Below, one piece after another: positions 26,701 through 35,364 of a stretch of DNA of 64,000 nucleotides. How positions within the stretch are numbered: position 1 is the stretch's first letter; the number at the start of each line of letters is the position of its first letter. The translations under genes were made by a program, and so were the position numbers. The notes beneath the pieces were generated by a model. The model had not been told where the DNA came from. It did no database searches and was given only the letters and a program-made list of their open reading frames with translations. This DNA comes from Bacteroidota bacterium (GTDB lineage Bacteria; Bacteroidota; Bacteroidia; Cytophagales; Cyclobacteriaceae). The stretch is taken from positions 37,612-101,611 of the forward strand of contig JAQCJI010000001.1 of assembly GCA_027593175.1 (NCBI GenBank). The letters run 5' to 3'.

Positions 26701-26980
26701 TTAGATCGCCGGAATTAAGGTATAGTTGATTACTTTGTTGGTTACTAGCAAAAAAAATATCGGGTAAACCATCTTGGTTGATATCGCCAATGGCTACTCC
26801 TGCACCATTGTAAAAATTTCGAAAAGTATAGGGGTTGACTTTTTCGTTGTAGGTCAACTCATTTCGGAAGGAAATGCCCGTTTGACTTTCCGAAAGTAAA
26901 GTAAATAAAGATGAAGAGTCCCCCTGTTTGCAGGAGAAAAGAAGGGAAAAAAGAGAAAGAAAGTGGTAATGTTTTTTCAC
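23699..26980 (-). CDS. Large VCBS/FG-GAP and ASPIC/UnbV lipoprotein, copy B
   Basis: A 1,093-residue paralogue of the protein at 19859, collinear over its whole length. The start is a GTG at 26980 that opens a lipoprotein signal (KKHYHFLSLFSLLFSC); no ATG is available. Calcium loops include DINQDGLPD, DINGDGLLD, DYDKDGDLD, DLNLDGWPD, DADLDGKKD, DLDNDGDLD, DVNGDGLVD, DANGDGAPD and DINGDGKTD. The ASPIC/UnbV domain is near residues 540-610 (MSSVDPRLHFGLGVHTKIDSLHILWPSG). It is the first gene of the array. A strong terminator lies just 12 bases upstream of the GTG on the same strand, which suggests control by attenuation or protection from read-through. Confidence 0.9.
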   Translation of the reverse strand: MKKHYHFLSLFSLLFSCKQGDSSSLFTLLSESQTGISFRNELTYNEKVNPYTFRNFYNGAGVAIGDINQDGLPDIFFASNQQSNQLYLNSGDLNFKDITEAAGLNSTGSWSTGVSMADINGDGLLDIYVCKSGPMKGMQRHNELFINNGDLTFTEKSKEYGIAEVGLSQHAVFFDYDKDGDLDMYLLSNSGRSVGLNDLRLGQRELRDPDGGNKLFRNEGSRFTDVSAEAGIYGSTIGYGLGVTVADLNLDGWPDLYVSNDFFERDYLYLNQKNGTFLETLPQAMPEISMGSMGADIADLDNDLLPDLVITEMLPQDLARVKSKTPFEEWDKFQANQNGGYHRQFTRNTLQRHLGIHPQDSTPIFAEVSRYAGIEATDWSWGALIFDADLDGKKDIFVANGIVKDLTDFDFVDFYANNQGKISEYRKDSILVTKLIDAFPSILQQNFFFKNKGQMQFENQASTNGMEQLTFSTGSAYADLDNDGDLDLVVNNLNERAFVYRNNSNPGTSTNFINLDLGAAFGAKVTVYAGNETQVQEYQPVKGYMSSVDPRLHFGLGVHTKIDSLHILWPSGKHSSYKNIPSNQVLSPKEKEVTSSAILPSLSTPYFTGSPAINFPFKHQESDFVDFDRDRLRFWSISNEGPRAAQEDVNGDGLVDLFIPNAKGQPSRLLIQSASGTWKATQITLFDQDSLAEDVLGHFFDANGDGAPDLLVGSGGIEFSDYSPNYMDRLYINNGKGNFSRSNQQFAQTPTSFILSWDNDADGDQDLIIGQRAVPFGYGIPVGLQFWQNDGKGNFTNNSTVWEETFASLGMLTDGALADLDGDSKPELVLTGEWMPIRIFTWNKGSWKESTAQFGLENTNGFWKRLYLGDINGDGKTDLLVGNAGTNSRLRTSNEKKLRLAINDFDQNGSLEQILHHHENGKSIPWVLKNTLLKQIPSLKKQILTYAAYKDKTLEELFSQSVWANSLILQTDWMETTLWINQGNGKMRQESLPAEVQYAPVHALAVLPRPGKSALILLGGNESRIKPELGTQLGSYAWVLEKDARNKWKALKPQESGLFIPGEIRDFQWIQSNKQTQLFVFRNNDKPLVFTTR

Positions 26981-26991
26981 AGGGCAAGTAT

Positions 26992-27027
26992 AAAAAAAAA
27001 GGTAGTCTACGCAAGGAAACTACCTTT
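26992..27027 (-). terminator. Strong intrinsic terminator immediately upstream of VCBS copy B
   Basis: On the minus strand AAAGGTAGT (27027-27019) pairs with ACTACCTTT (27006-26998), and the T run is nine long (to 26992). It points toward the GTG start of copy B, 12 bases away. No minus-strand gene lies directly upstream, since the neighbour at 27149 is divergent. Confidence 0.8.
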
Positions 27028-27148
27028 AAAATTAATTCAGGAGAGACTAATAACCTTTATCTTTTTTCAATTGTTATCGCTGTTAAAACTTCTAAATCAA
27101 CCTTACCCTACCTTTTTTCGTCTGTATCTTTCAGCATAGATTCCAGCG

Positions 27149-29800
27149 ATGACACACAAGTCCCTCTTTCTCTTTATTATCTTTTTTTTTAGTGTTCTTT
27201 TTCTTGTTCAAGGACAAGGCATCAAAGGGGTTGTAACTACTGAAGCCGGTGAACCCTTACCTTTTGCCTCCGTGTATATTCGGAATTTGCAAGACGGGGT
27301 GCCTACCAATGAAAATGGGCGTTACGAATTCAAACTTGCTCCAGGTCTTTACGATGTATTAGTTCAGCACTTGGGCTATGCTTCTCAAATCCAAACTGTA
27401 GAAATCAAATCGGATTGGGTTACCCTCGATTTTTCCCTAATACCGCAAGTAATTAATCTAAGCCAAGTAGAAGTAAAAGCAGGTGCAGAGGACCCTGCCC
27501 TAACGATCATGCGGAAGGCCATCTCAAAGTCCACCTACCATCGCCTTCAACTTCAGCGCTATGCGATGACGGTGTATCTCAAAGGATCGGGGCAGTTGAC
27601 CGATGCTCCCTTTTTTCTGAAAAAGAAGCTTGCCGAGGAAGGGCTCAACATCAATGAAGCTTACACCTCCGAAGCTGTGTCACGCATTACCTTTACCCTG
27701 CCCAATAAAGTAGATGAGAAAGTGATCTCTATCCGTACCAATGGGGATAATCAAGGCACTTCTCCCGCTCGCTACATCCAAACTTCCTTCTACCAGGATC
27801 AAGTGAATGAGGTGGTGTCGCCGCTTTCCAAATCTGCCTTCATCTATTATCAATTTACCTTCCAAGGGAGCTTCTTCGATCAAAATATTCTCATTAGCAA
27901 AATCAAGGTTACTCCTAGGTCTAGGGGGGAGCGGGTTTTTGAAGGGTTTATCTATATCATCGACGAACTTTGGGCTATCCATAGCTTGGACTTAAAGACC
28001 TCCGTACTGGGCTTTCAAGTTCATATTCGACAAAATTACTCCCCCATAGCCACCAATGTTTGGATGCCCTTGACGCAGCAGTATACCTTTGGGGGTAAGG
28101 TTTTTGGCTTTGCAGGACAGTTTAATTACTTCGTATCTACTCGGGATTACGACATCAAGCTCAATCCAGATCTTTCTCATAAACCAGAACTGGTAGATGA
28201 AAAAATTCAGCAAGCACCGATTAATACCCAAAAATTTTCAAAGTCGGTGTCCTCGCTTGAGCAGTTGGCTAGCGAACAGCCAAAAACACAGAAGGAGTAC
28301 CGCAAGCTTCTTAACCAATACGAAAAGGAAGTAATAGAGGAGCGCCAAGAAGAAGAAAAAAAGGGTGTGGTTTCGGAACGAAACTATGAGGTGGATACCC
28401 TCGCTCGGAAACGCGACCTAGCCTATTGGGATAGCATTCGGCCTGTGCCTCTTAGTTTGAAGGAAATAGAAGGATACAAGCGCGATGACAGCCTCGCCAT
28501 CATCGAAGCTGCTAAAAAGAGTGAAGTAGATTCCATCGCCAAAAAGGCCCGAACCAAGTTCAAACCCCAAGATCTGCTGATGGGTGGAACCAATAGTTTT
28601 GGTAAAGGGAGGTCTATCGGCTTCCCGGTTAACCTGACTAAATTCTCTTTTAACACCGTCGAGGGATACAAACTAGGACTTGGATTTTATTACCGAAAGG
28701 TGAAAGAAATCAAACTCCCAGATTCGGTCAACCGCATCCGGACAGTTTTTCGTATCGAACCCGAACTCCGCTATGGATTTTCCAGTGAGCAGTTTTATGG
28801 AAAAGTAGTGATTCGTAAATCGCATAATAAACCTACTTCAGGAACCAACTGGGGACTTTCGGGAGGTAGATTTGCCTACCAATTCAATACAGATGATCCG
28901 ATCCAGGAGCAAGTCAATGCATCCTTCTCGCTCTTTGCGCGAAAAAATTACCTCAAATTGTACGAACAAGATTTTGTTCAAGCCTCCTGGGGTCAACGCA
29001 AGTCTCCGGCCTTAAACTATCAACTCACTTTCTTGTGGGCTGATAGAAGACTTCTCGAAAATACAACGGACTTTAGTTTTTCAAAAAATGAGGAACAGCG
29101 GTACACCTCCAATAAACCGTTTAATGTCGAAGATACGGAGGAAACATTTTCCAATCATCAGGCAGCTAAATTCAAAGCTGCGCTAGATTGGAGACCGGGA
29201 TTGACCTACAGGATTCGGAATGGTAGGAAGATTCCCAATTATGAGCGAGCGCCACTCCTTTCGTTTAGCTATCAAAAAGCAATCCCGCAACTTAGTACTT
29301 CGGGATTGTCGGCAGACTTCGACCAACTAGAAGCTTCAGTGAAGCATGATTTTTCTTTTGGGGTAAGCGGTAAGCTTGAATTCAATGTCACAGCAGGAAC
29401 TTTCCTCAACAATCGCCAGGTCTTTTTCCAGGACTACAAACATTTTGGAGGGAATCGAACGCTATTCTCCTCAATGGGTGCTGCTTCCAACTACCGCGTG
29501 ATGGACTACTACCGCTACAGTACCTCGGGTTCCTACATTTCCAGCATTGCACACTACCAATTCCGGAAATTTATCTTCACCCAGCTCCCTATGCTCCGCT
29601 TTTCTGGAGTGCGAGAAAATATATTTGTCAATTACCTGAAAACCCAAAACTCACCTCACTACACGGAAATAGGCTATTCTTTAGATAACCTCTTCCGTAT
29701 TTTCAGGGTAGAACTTGCTATGGGCTTTGAAAATGGTCAATTTCTCCGTGCTCGCCCATTATTTGGTGTAGCTACCTTTTTGAATATATCAATTGATTAG
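27149..29800 (+). CDS. DUF5686 outer-membrane protein with carboxypeptidase-regulatory-like domain
   Basis: An 883-residue exported protein with signal MTHKSLFLFIIFFFSVLF. Residues about 25-105 form a carboxypeptidase-D regulatory-like beta-sandwich (IKGVVTTEAGEPLPFASVYIRNL...GRYEFKLAPGLYDVLVQHLGY), common at the N-terminus of TonB-dependent proteins. The rest matches the DUF5686 family: a middle part with YQFTFQGSFFDQNILISKIKVTPRSRGERVFEG, a charged linker at about 400-480, and a C-terminal part rich in aromatic beta-strands suggestive of a barrel. The role is unknown. It stands divergent from the VCBS array, and its stop overlaps the convergent DUF5916 stop by four bases. Confidence 0.9.
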   Translation: MTHKSLFLFIIFFFSVLFLVQGQGIKGVVTTEAGEPLPFASVYIRNLQDGVPTNENGRYEFKLAPGLYDVLVQHLGYASQIQTVEIKSDWVTLDFSLIPQVINLSQVEVKAGAEDPALTIMRKAISKSTYHRLQLQRYAMTVYLKGSGQLTDAPFFLKKKLAEEGLNINEAYTSEAVSRITFTLPNKVDEKVISIRTNGDNQGTSPARYIQTSFYQDQVNEVVSPLSKSAFIYYQFTFQGSFFDQNILISKIKVTPRSRGERVFEGFIYIIDELWAIHSLDLKTSVLGFQVHIRQNYSPIATNVWMPLTQQYTFGGKVFGFAGQFNYFVSTRDYDIKLNPDLSHKPELVDEKIQQAPINTQKFSKSVSSLEQLASEQPKTQKEYRKLLNQYEKEVIEERQEEEKKGVVSERNYEVDTLARKRDLAYWDSIRPVPLSLKEIEGYKRDDSLAIIEAAKKSEVDSIAKKARTKFKPQDLLMGGTNSFGKGRSIGFPVNLTKFSFNTVEGYKLGLGFYYRKVKEIKLPDSVNRIRTVFRIEPELRYGFSSEQFYGKVVIRKSHNKPTSGTNWGLSGGRFAYQFNTDDPIQEQVNASFSLFARKNYLKLYEQDFVQASWGQRKSPALNYQLTFLWADRRLLENTTDFSFSKNEEQRYTSNKPFNVEDTEETFSNHQAAKFKAALDWRPGLTYRIRNGRKIPNYERAPLLSFSYQKAIPQLSTSGLSADFDQLEASVKHDFSFGVSGKLEFNVTAGTFLNNRQVFFQDYKHFGGNRTLFSSMGAASNYRVMDYYRYSTSGSYISSIAHYQFRKFIFTQLPMLRFSGVRENIFVNYLKTQNSPHYTEIGYSLDNLFRIFRVELAMGFENGQFLRARPLFGVATFLNISID

Positions 29801-31977
29801 GGATTCCACCAGTAGGTAAATTTCAACACTAGGGACCTGTTTTTCATAGAGAATGGAGCAGGTAGGTAGTTGTCGGTGTAGACCAAAAATAAATCCGAAG
29901 CGGGTTTAAATCTCCATTGAAATCGGGTATTCAGGTTGATGTTATTGATTTGTTCGTTGTATTGCATAAAAGTGGTCAAGAAAAGCGTGTTGGTTAGTGT
30001 CACATCCACCCGAGGGCCAATCAACCAGAATTGAGTTTTACCCCAGGGGGCTGGGAGATCAATCGAATTGTAATTGCTACTCAGGGCCAAGCTCACATAA
30101 GGCTGAAAACGGTAACCCAAGTCAGCAGTCAATTTATGACGCTTTCCATCCGCATAGTAGCCCCCGACCTGCCCTCCGAAGGCATAGGTAAAGACACTTT
30201 GTGGTTTGGAACTGTATTCCAGTCCAAGGGCAGACCACTGGTGTTCGGTACCTTCGGCTAGGGTTTGGCCAGAGAAGTTGGTAGGGTCAAAGGAACGCTG
30301 CAGCTGCACAAAATCGTACGATCCCCAGACCAAAAGACTGCTTTGACTTCGAAACTTGACGCTATAGGTAGCATAAGTGGTATTGTCTGTAAGGTTTCCT
30401 TTGAGCGAAAAATAGCGGATCGAATTCAGTTCGGGGCCATGGCTAAGGATTCGTGCACTTTTTGGGAACCAGCGGTATCCGATGGAGGGGCTAATCTTGT
30501 AAAAAGCAGTTCGCGGTACAAAACCCACCTCCGCAGTAAAGTTTTCAGATACATATTCATGTTGCCAGTTCCAAGTCAAGTTGCCACTGGCATATTTCAA
30601 ATTCGCTGCATGAGCAATCCCCCTTCCAACAGTTTCTGGGCCAAAGGATTGGAGAATCATTGCCTTTCCTGTCCAGAGGTTGTTGGCGGATGCGAGGTTG
30701 TACTCAAAACCTAAATTCCGATTGAATTCCGTGTAGCGGGTTTGGTTTTCGGGTACCAGGGAAGGGTCATAGTTGAGCGACTCCTTATTGACTACCAAGG
30801 CACCGATAGAAGATCGTGCACCTACCTGTCGCTGCAAGGACATCACTGAGAAATTTTGTGCAGGCAGCCCAGTCTCTTCCCCCGCTCCCGTTTGCATGTT
30901 GAGTGCTCCAATCCGCCAATCCTTATTCAGCTTCCCACTCAGTTTGGCACCAAACTGGATGGGTGCATTGAGTCCAATTCGCCGTGAAAAGAAGGGCCTT
31001 AGGGTACTGTAACCATAGCTTCCAAACAGATCTCCATTCTCTAAGAAAAACTGTCTTCGCTCAGGAAAAAAGAGTTCAAACCGGTCCAAGTTGGTCACTT
31101 GTCGGTCTACCTCTACTTGGGAAAAGTCAGGATTGACCGTTAAATCTAAATTTAAAGAAGAGGTGAGGGAAACTTTCGCATCGAGACCAACTTCGCCGCG
31201 GTTAGATTTTTTGCTAGACGGGGAGTTAGAGGTACTGATTCCTCCTAAACTGTAAGGGATCAAGGAAATGTTGGCTCCTGCATCTGGAGGTGGCTGGTCC
31301 CAAACCAAAGTACCCGTATAGGCCAGAGATGATGAAGGGAATTGTCTTGGAACAGGAGCCCAGCCTGACTTTTCGGTGGTTTTCAGATCGAGGCGGGAAA
31401 AGTTGATTCCCCACTCGGTAATTCCTTTTTTGTAGCGGATGGATTTGAAAGGGATGGCTGCCTCAAAGACCCAACGGTCCTCGTAGTTTTTAACTTTTGA
31501 CACCCATTTGTTATCCCAACTTAAATCCATGCCTCCGCCATTGGACATCTGACCATCCCACTGGGCACCTGCTGCATTGGCACCGAAGCTGAATCCATTG
31601 GTGAGGTCATCAAAGGGGTCCATGAAGAGCAGGAAGTTGTCATTTTTTCCAAAATCGAAATCCCGCCGGAGCGATTCGACCATGTAAGGACCTTCGCTCG
31701 CATGATAGTTGATCACAAAGAGGTACAACTGCTCCTCATCGTAACTCATTCGAACCTCTGTTTTTACCTTGGATAAACTGGTATCCATAGGGGTAATCAT
31801 AAAAAAGTTGCTTGCCACCTCTGCGCCTTGCCAAGTTTTTTCTTCCATGATCCCATCCACCGCAATTGGACTGCTTGCTTTTTGAATGCCTAAGCGGTAT
31901 GAGGCATTGATTTTTTGTGCCAGTCCTTGTGTGATGACTACCGTAAAAAATAAAAATGTTAATCCAAAAAAACGCAT
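29797..31977 (-). CDS. DUF5916 protein with family 9 carbohydrate-binding-like domain
   Basis: A 726-residue exported protein. ATG at 31977 is preferred since it starts a clean signal peptide (MRFFGLTFLFFTVVITQGLA). Residues about 30-215 resemble the CBM9-like fold (PIAVDGIMEEKTWQGAEVASNF...VFEAAIPFKSIRYKKGITEWGINFSR). The rest matches DUF5916, with FELFFPERRQFFLENGDLF and a long array of beta-strands ending in an aromatic residue cluster (FTYWWNP), typical of an outer-membrane barrel. It follows the TonB-dependent receptor gene by about 24 bases. Together they may bind and import a ligand, perhaps carbohydrate or peptide (inference). Confidence 0.9.
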   Translation of the reverse strand: MRFFGLTFLFFTVVITQGLAQKINASYRLGIQKASSPIAVDGIMEEKTWQGAEVASNFFMITPMDTSLSKVKTEVRMSYDEEQLYLFVINYHASEGPYMVESLRRDFDFGKNDNFLLFMDPFDDLTNGFSFGANAAGAQWDGQMSNGGGMDLSWDNKWVSKVKNYEDRWVFEAAIPFKSIRYKKGITEWGINFSRLDLKTTEKSGWAPVPRQFPSSSLAYTGTLVWDQPPPDAGANISLIPYSLGGISTSNSPSSKKSNRGEVGLDAKVSLTSSLNLDLTVNPDFSQVEVDRQVTNLDRFELFFPERRQFFLENGDLFGSYGYSTLRPFFSRRIGLNAPIQFGAKLSGKLNKDWRIGALNMQTGAGEETGLPAQNFSVMSLQRQVGARSSIGALVVNKESLNYDPSLVPENQTRYTEFNRNLGFEYNLASANNLWTGKAMILQSFGPETVGRGIAHAANLKYASGNLTWNWQHEYVSENFTAEVGFVPRTAFYKISPSIGYRWFPKSARILSHGPELNSIRYFSLKGNLTDNTTYATYSVKFRSQSSLLVWGSYDFVQLQRSFDPTNFSGQTLAEGTEHQWSALGLEYSSKPQSVFTYAFGGQVGGYYADGKRHKLTADLGYRFQPYVSLALSSNYNSIDLPAPWGKTQFWLIGPRVDVTLTNTLFLTTFMQYNEQINNINLNTRFQWRFKPASDLFLVYTDNYLPAPFSMKNRSLVLKFTYWWNP

Positions 31978-32000
31978 AGGATAAGCAATTGAAGAAATAA

Positions 32001-34382
32001 TCAAGGTTTGATTCGGTAGTTAAATGTAAGGTTGGCTTGCCGAAGCATCATTTGCGATTCACCTTCAGTGAAGAAATTACCTCCTTCCGTCACGTAGCGG
32101 TTGATGCGGGAGTTGAGGGCATCAGAAAGGGTGAAGATGAGTGTTCCTCTTTGGGCCAAGATTTTTTTGCTTGCAGAAAAATCCAAAAAGAACACTCCTT
32201 TCTGAACACCCTGAGCCGTTCTCCGTCGTGCTTCGTAATTTCCGCGCAGCTGTAAGTCCCAGCCTTTGTCCAGAGTAAAGCGCGAGGTTTGCCTGAAAAG
32301 CATGGAAGTAGTGGTCGCTTGAAAATCTTGGTTCAGATTGCTTCCATCTATGGCTGCATAAAAAAAGTTAGCATTGAAATCCAGTTTCCACCAAGAATTG
32401 GCAGTATAATCTCCACTAAATTCCAACCCATAAGATTCTTCACCAACTAGATTATAAGGAGCCGTTACAGAGAACCCATTTTCTCCTACGCTTCGGATGC
32501 GTTGGATCTTATCTTGTGTACTTCGGTAGTACAGAGTTGAAAAAAGGGTTCTTTTCTCTCCGTAAAGAATATGGCTAAGCTCGTAGGCATCCGCAAATTC
32601 TGGGTTTAGGTTTGGATTTCCCGAAAAAAAGTTGCGCTGGTCTGAGAAGGTGACATAGGGACTCAAGTCATTGTAAACTGGGCGTCTAATGCGACGACTA
32701 TAGCTCAGCTGGAATGCATTTTTTGCATTCGCCTTGTAGTTTAGGTGCCCACTTGGAAATAGGTTGGTATAAGTTCTCGGATTCGACTCCTTGGTTTCCA
32801 CAAGTCGCGTTTCGATGTCGGTATACTCGGCCCTCAAACCTGCTTGAAAGCTCCATTTTTCCCATTCATTTGCTAATATGCCGTAAAGTGCCAAGATATT
32901 CTCGTCGTAAAGGAAAATATTGTCCAAGCCATTGACGGTTTCATAAGTTCCAGATTCCTTCATTTCTTGAACCAAATAGTCATTTTCCATTTCTCGGAAG
33001 CTGGTACGAATCCCCGTTTCTATCTTTCCCTTGGTGCCCAAGGGTTGGGTATAGTCTACCTGCAGCAGGTATTGGTTTTCGTACTCATCATTTAAAGAAG
33101 TTTGCGTCAAGGATCCCTTAGGAAGTTTTTGTCTGGAAGGAGTAAAGGCATTTTCGGTAAATAGCTGATTGGATCGTTCCCAGTAGTTCAAATAGGTAAA
33201 GGAGGCATTCAGTTCGTGTCCTTTTCGTTCAAACCTTTTTTTGAAATTTAGAATGGCTTCTTTGTTGGGCTCATCCTCCGTCTCGTCTTGCTTTCGCAGT
33301 GCATACCCAAGGTAGTTGTCCACGGTATTGAGGTAGTCTTCGTACCGGATGTTCGTGATGCGATGGGCATCACTTCTTCGCCAAACATAGGAAGCAGTAA
33401 GGATGCTTTGCTCACTGAAAAAATAATCTAGGCCAGCGCGCAAGCTATTGTTCAGGCTACTTACCTTAGAGTTCACTTTTTGCTGAAGAAGAAGGGTACT
33501 GCCGTCTTGTTGGTAAACCTCTTGGTACAACTCTCCTCTTCCTAGGCTATTTCGTTTTGCTAGCCCATAATTTACAAACCAGTTGATTCGATTTTTGCGG
33601 TAATTTAGATTGGCCGTTAACCCAAGGTTGAGTGGTGATCCAATAATTAGTTCTCCAGAGCCATTGAATCCCTGTTTTTCATCTTTTTTCAAGATAATAT
33701 TTATTATCCCTGCCATCCCTTCCGCCTCATACCTAGCAGAGGGGTTGGTAATCACTTCTACACGTTCCACCAAGTTGGCCGGAAGTTGCCGGAGGCCACT
33801 GCTACCTTTAAAACTGACTAGACCTGAGGGTTTGCCATCGATAAGGATACGCACATTGGTAGATCCTCTCAAGCTGACATTGCCTTCCGGATCTACGGAG
33901 ATGGAGGGGAGATTCATCAGAATATCCGAGGCATTTCCTCCTGTATTGGCCAGGTCTTTCCCCACATTAAATACCCGTTTATCCAAGGCGAGTTCCATCA
34001 GCGTTTTTTCCCCTTGTATGAGCACTTCCGCCAAATCCGCTGTGAAGGCTTGAAGGGTTAGCCTACCTAGATTTAATTCATTCTGTTCCCTACTCAAAGT
34101 AAATAATGGGGATTTGATGGCCTCAAACCCCATAAATTCCACCAGCGCATAAAAGGAACCCAGCGGCAATACCACTTCAAATTTTCCTTTTTCATCTGCA
34201 ATACCCCCGCCGACAAGGCTGTCTTTTTGGGTATAAACTCCCACGGTTGCAAAAGGGAGGGGGCTAGATTTCCCGCTTTCCTGAACACTTCCACGAAGCG
34301 TTCCCTTCTGTTGAGCTAGAAGGGGCTGTATAGAGATCAGTAGTGTAATGGTCAAGAAAAGGGGAAGGAAAAAGGGCTTCAT
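32001..34382 (-). CDS. TonB-dependent outer-membrane receptor
   Basis: A 793-residue protein. ATG at 34382 starts a signal peptide (MKPFFLPLFLTITLLISIQP). A carboxypeptidase-regulatory-like domain lies at about residues 28-110 (GTLRGSVQESGKSSPLPFATVGVY...), followed by a plug domain (LMNLPSISVDPEGNVSLRGSTNVRILIDGKP...ERVEVITNPSARYEAEGMAGIINIILKK), then a beta-barrel of the outer-membrane beta-barrel family ending TFNYRIKP. There is no SusD partner next to it. It is the first gene of a pair with the DUF5916 gene. The ligand is unknown. Confidence 0.93.
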   Translation of the reverse strand: MKPFFLPLFLTITLLISIQPLLAQQKGTLRGSVQESGKSSPLPFATVGVYTQKDSLVGGGIADEKGKFEVVLPLGSFYALVEFMGFEAIKSPLFTLSREQNELNLGRLTLQAFTADLAEVLIQGEKTLMELALDKRVFNVGKDLANTGGNASDILMNLPSISVDPEGNVSLRGSTNVRILIDGKPSGLVSFKGSSGLRQLPANLVERVEVITNPSARYEAEGMAGIINIILKKDEKQGFNGSGELIIGSPLNLGLTANLNYRKNRINWFVNYGLAKRNSLGRGELYQEVYQQDGSTLLLQQKVNSKVSSLNNSLRAGLDYFFSEQSILTASYVWRRSDAHRITNIRYEDYLNTVDNYLGYALRKQDETEDEPNKEAILNFKKRFERKGHELNASFTYLNYWERSNQLFTENAFTPSRQKLPKGSLTQTSLNDEYENQYLLQVDYTQPLGTKGKIETGIRTSFREMENDYLVQEMKESGTYETVNGLDNIFLYDENILALYGILANEWEKWSFQAGLRAEYTDIETRLVETKESNPRTYTNLFPSGHLNYKANAKNAFQLSYSRRIRRPVYNDLSPYVTFSDQRNFFSGNPNLNPEFADAYELSHILYGEKRTLFSTLYYRSTQDKIQRIRSVGENGFSVTAPYNLVGEESYGLEFSGDYTANSWWKLDFNANFFYAAIDGSNLNQDFQATTTSMLFRQTSRFTLDKGWDLQLRGNYEARRRTAQGVQKGVFFLDFSASKKILAQRGTLIFTLSDALNSRINRYVTEGGNFFTEGESQMMLRQANLTFNYRIKP

Positions 34383-34572
34383 AGGCAGAGCGTTTGGCTG
34401 GTGAGTTAGATCCAGAACTAGCAATAAAGTTTAAGGACATTCTCCATCCAGTACCAATTTTTGTCTAACCTATAAGAATATAAAGGCTTATTGACTCTTA
34501 TTTTGACAAGTGGGAAAAAATAAAGGATGACTTTCCTCTTTTTTCAATAAAAACCCGTTCTACTGGGATTTC

Positions 34573-35364
34573 TTAGTTCATGGTATAAAGCAGTTGAAGC
34601 ACGATCCCAGCCGAGTTGATGGCTGCCAGGCGAACAAACTGATTGAAGCTAACTCTTGCGGTTTTGTTGGCATTGTCACTACAGCTTCGCAGCACGACGA
34701 AAGGCACACCTAGGGTCCTGCAGAGATGTGCCACGGCTGCTCCTTCCATTTCCGTCGCCAAGGCCTGGTAGTCGGCAAACAATTTTTCAGCAGTTTCTTG
34801 GTTACTTACAAACACGTCTGCAGTTGCAATTACACCCGAAAATACGCGAGGGGCACGGGTGGAAATACTGAGAAAAGTTACCTGCTTGGCTGCGGCTTCA
34901 GCTTGTTGGACCAATTCAGGATCTGAATGGATGTACAGGTCTTCGTATCGCCCACCCGATAGTTTTCGAAAGGGGGAAATCTGAAATCCAAGGGAGTCGA
35001 TTTGCCCAAAATCTGTTTGAATAAGCTTAGTACCAATGACCACATCTCCCGGTAAGGCTTCGGGATGCAGTCCTCCCGCAACACCTGTGAATATCAATTG
35101 CTTTGGGGTAAAATGGTCCAATAGAATCGCTGTACTATAAGCCGCATTTACTTTACCTACCCCTGATTTGCCGATCACCACTTCTTGTCCGTTTAATTTA
35201 CCCGTGTAGAAGGTAAGCCCTCCGCGCTGTACTTCTTTTTTTTCTTTCAAAGAATCTAAAAGAATGGCGATTTCCTGATCAAGGGCTCCCAAAATGGCGG
35301 TGCGTTGCGCTGTGGTATCTAGGGAGAGAAGTAAAAAAAGAAAGAGGAAGGAAAGCGATTTCAT
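34573..35364 (-). CDS. Exported 5'-methylthioadenosine/S-adenosylhomocysteine nucleosidase-like protein
   Basis: A 263-residue phosphorylase-superfamily nucleosidase with a clear N-terminal signal peptide (MKSLSFLFLFLLLSLDTTAQ), unlike the cytoplasmic enzyme. Catalytic residues expected from E. coli MTAN are kept: E31 (LDQEI), M206-E207 (ATEMEGAA) and D230 (SCSDNANKTA). The glycine loop is GVAGGLHPEALPGDVVI. It would split MTA, SAH or other nucleosides in the periplasm. Its start overlaps the stop of the upstream NCS2 permease gene by four bases, so the released purine could be taken up by that permease (inference from context). Confidence 0.9.
   Translation of the reverse strand: MKSLSFLFLFLLLSLDTTAQRTAILGALDQEIAILLDSLKEKKEVQRGGLTFYTGKLNGQEVVIGKSGVGKVNAAYSTAILLDHFTPKQLIFTGVAGGLHPEALPGDVVIGTKLIQTDFGQIDSLGFQISPFRKLSGGRYEDLYIHSDPELVQQAEAAAKQVTFLSISTRAPRVFSGVIATADVFVSNQETAEKLFADYQALATEMEGAAVAHLCRTLGVPFVVLRSCSDNANKTARVSFNQFVRLAAINSAGIVLQLLYTMN

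Noticed and set aside
19859..26980. Repeated Asp-rich loops as a DNA minisatellite
   Set aside because: The repeats are at the protein level (FG-GAP calcium loops) with divergent codons, not tandem DNA repeats.
34560..34590. Possible terminator after the exported nucleosidase gene
   Set aside because: The CCC/GGG stem is only three to five pairs with a mismatch, too weak to call.
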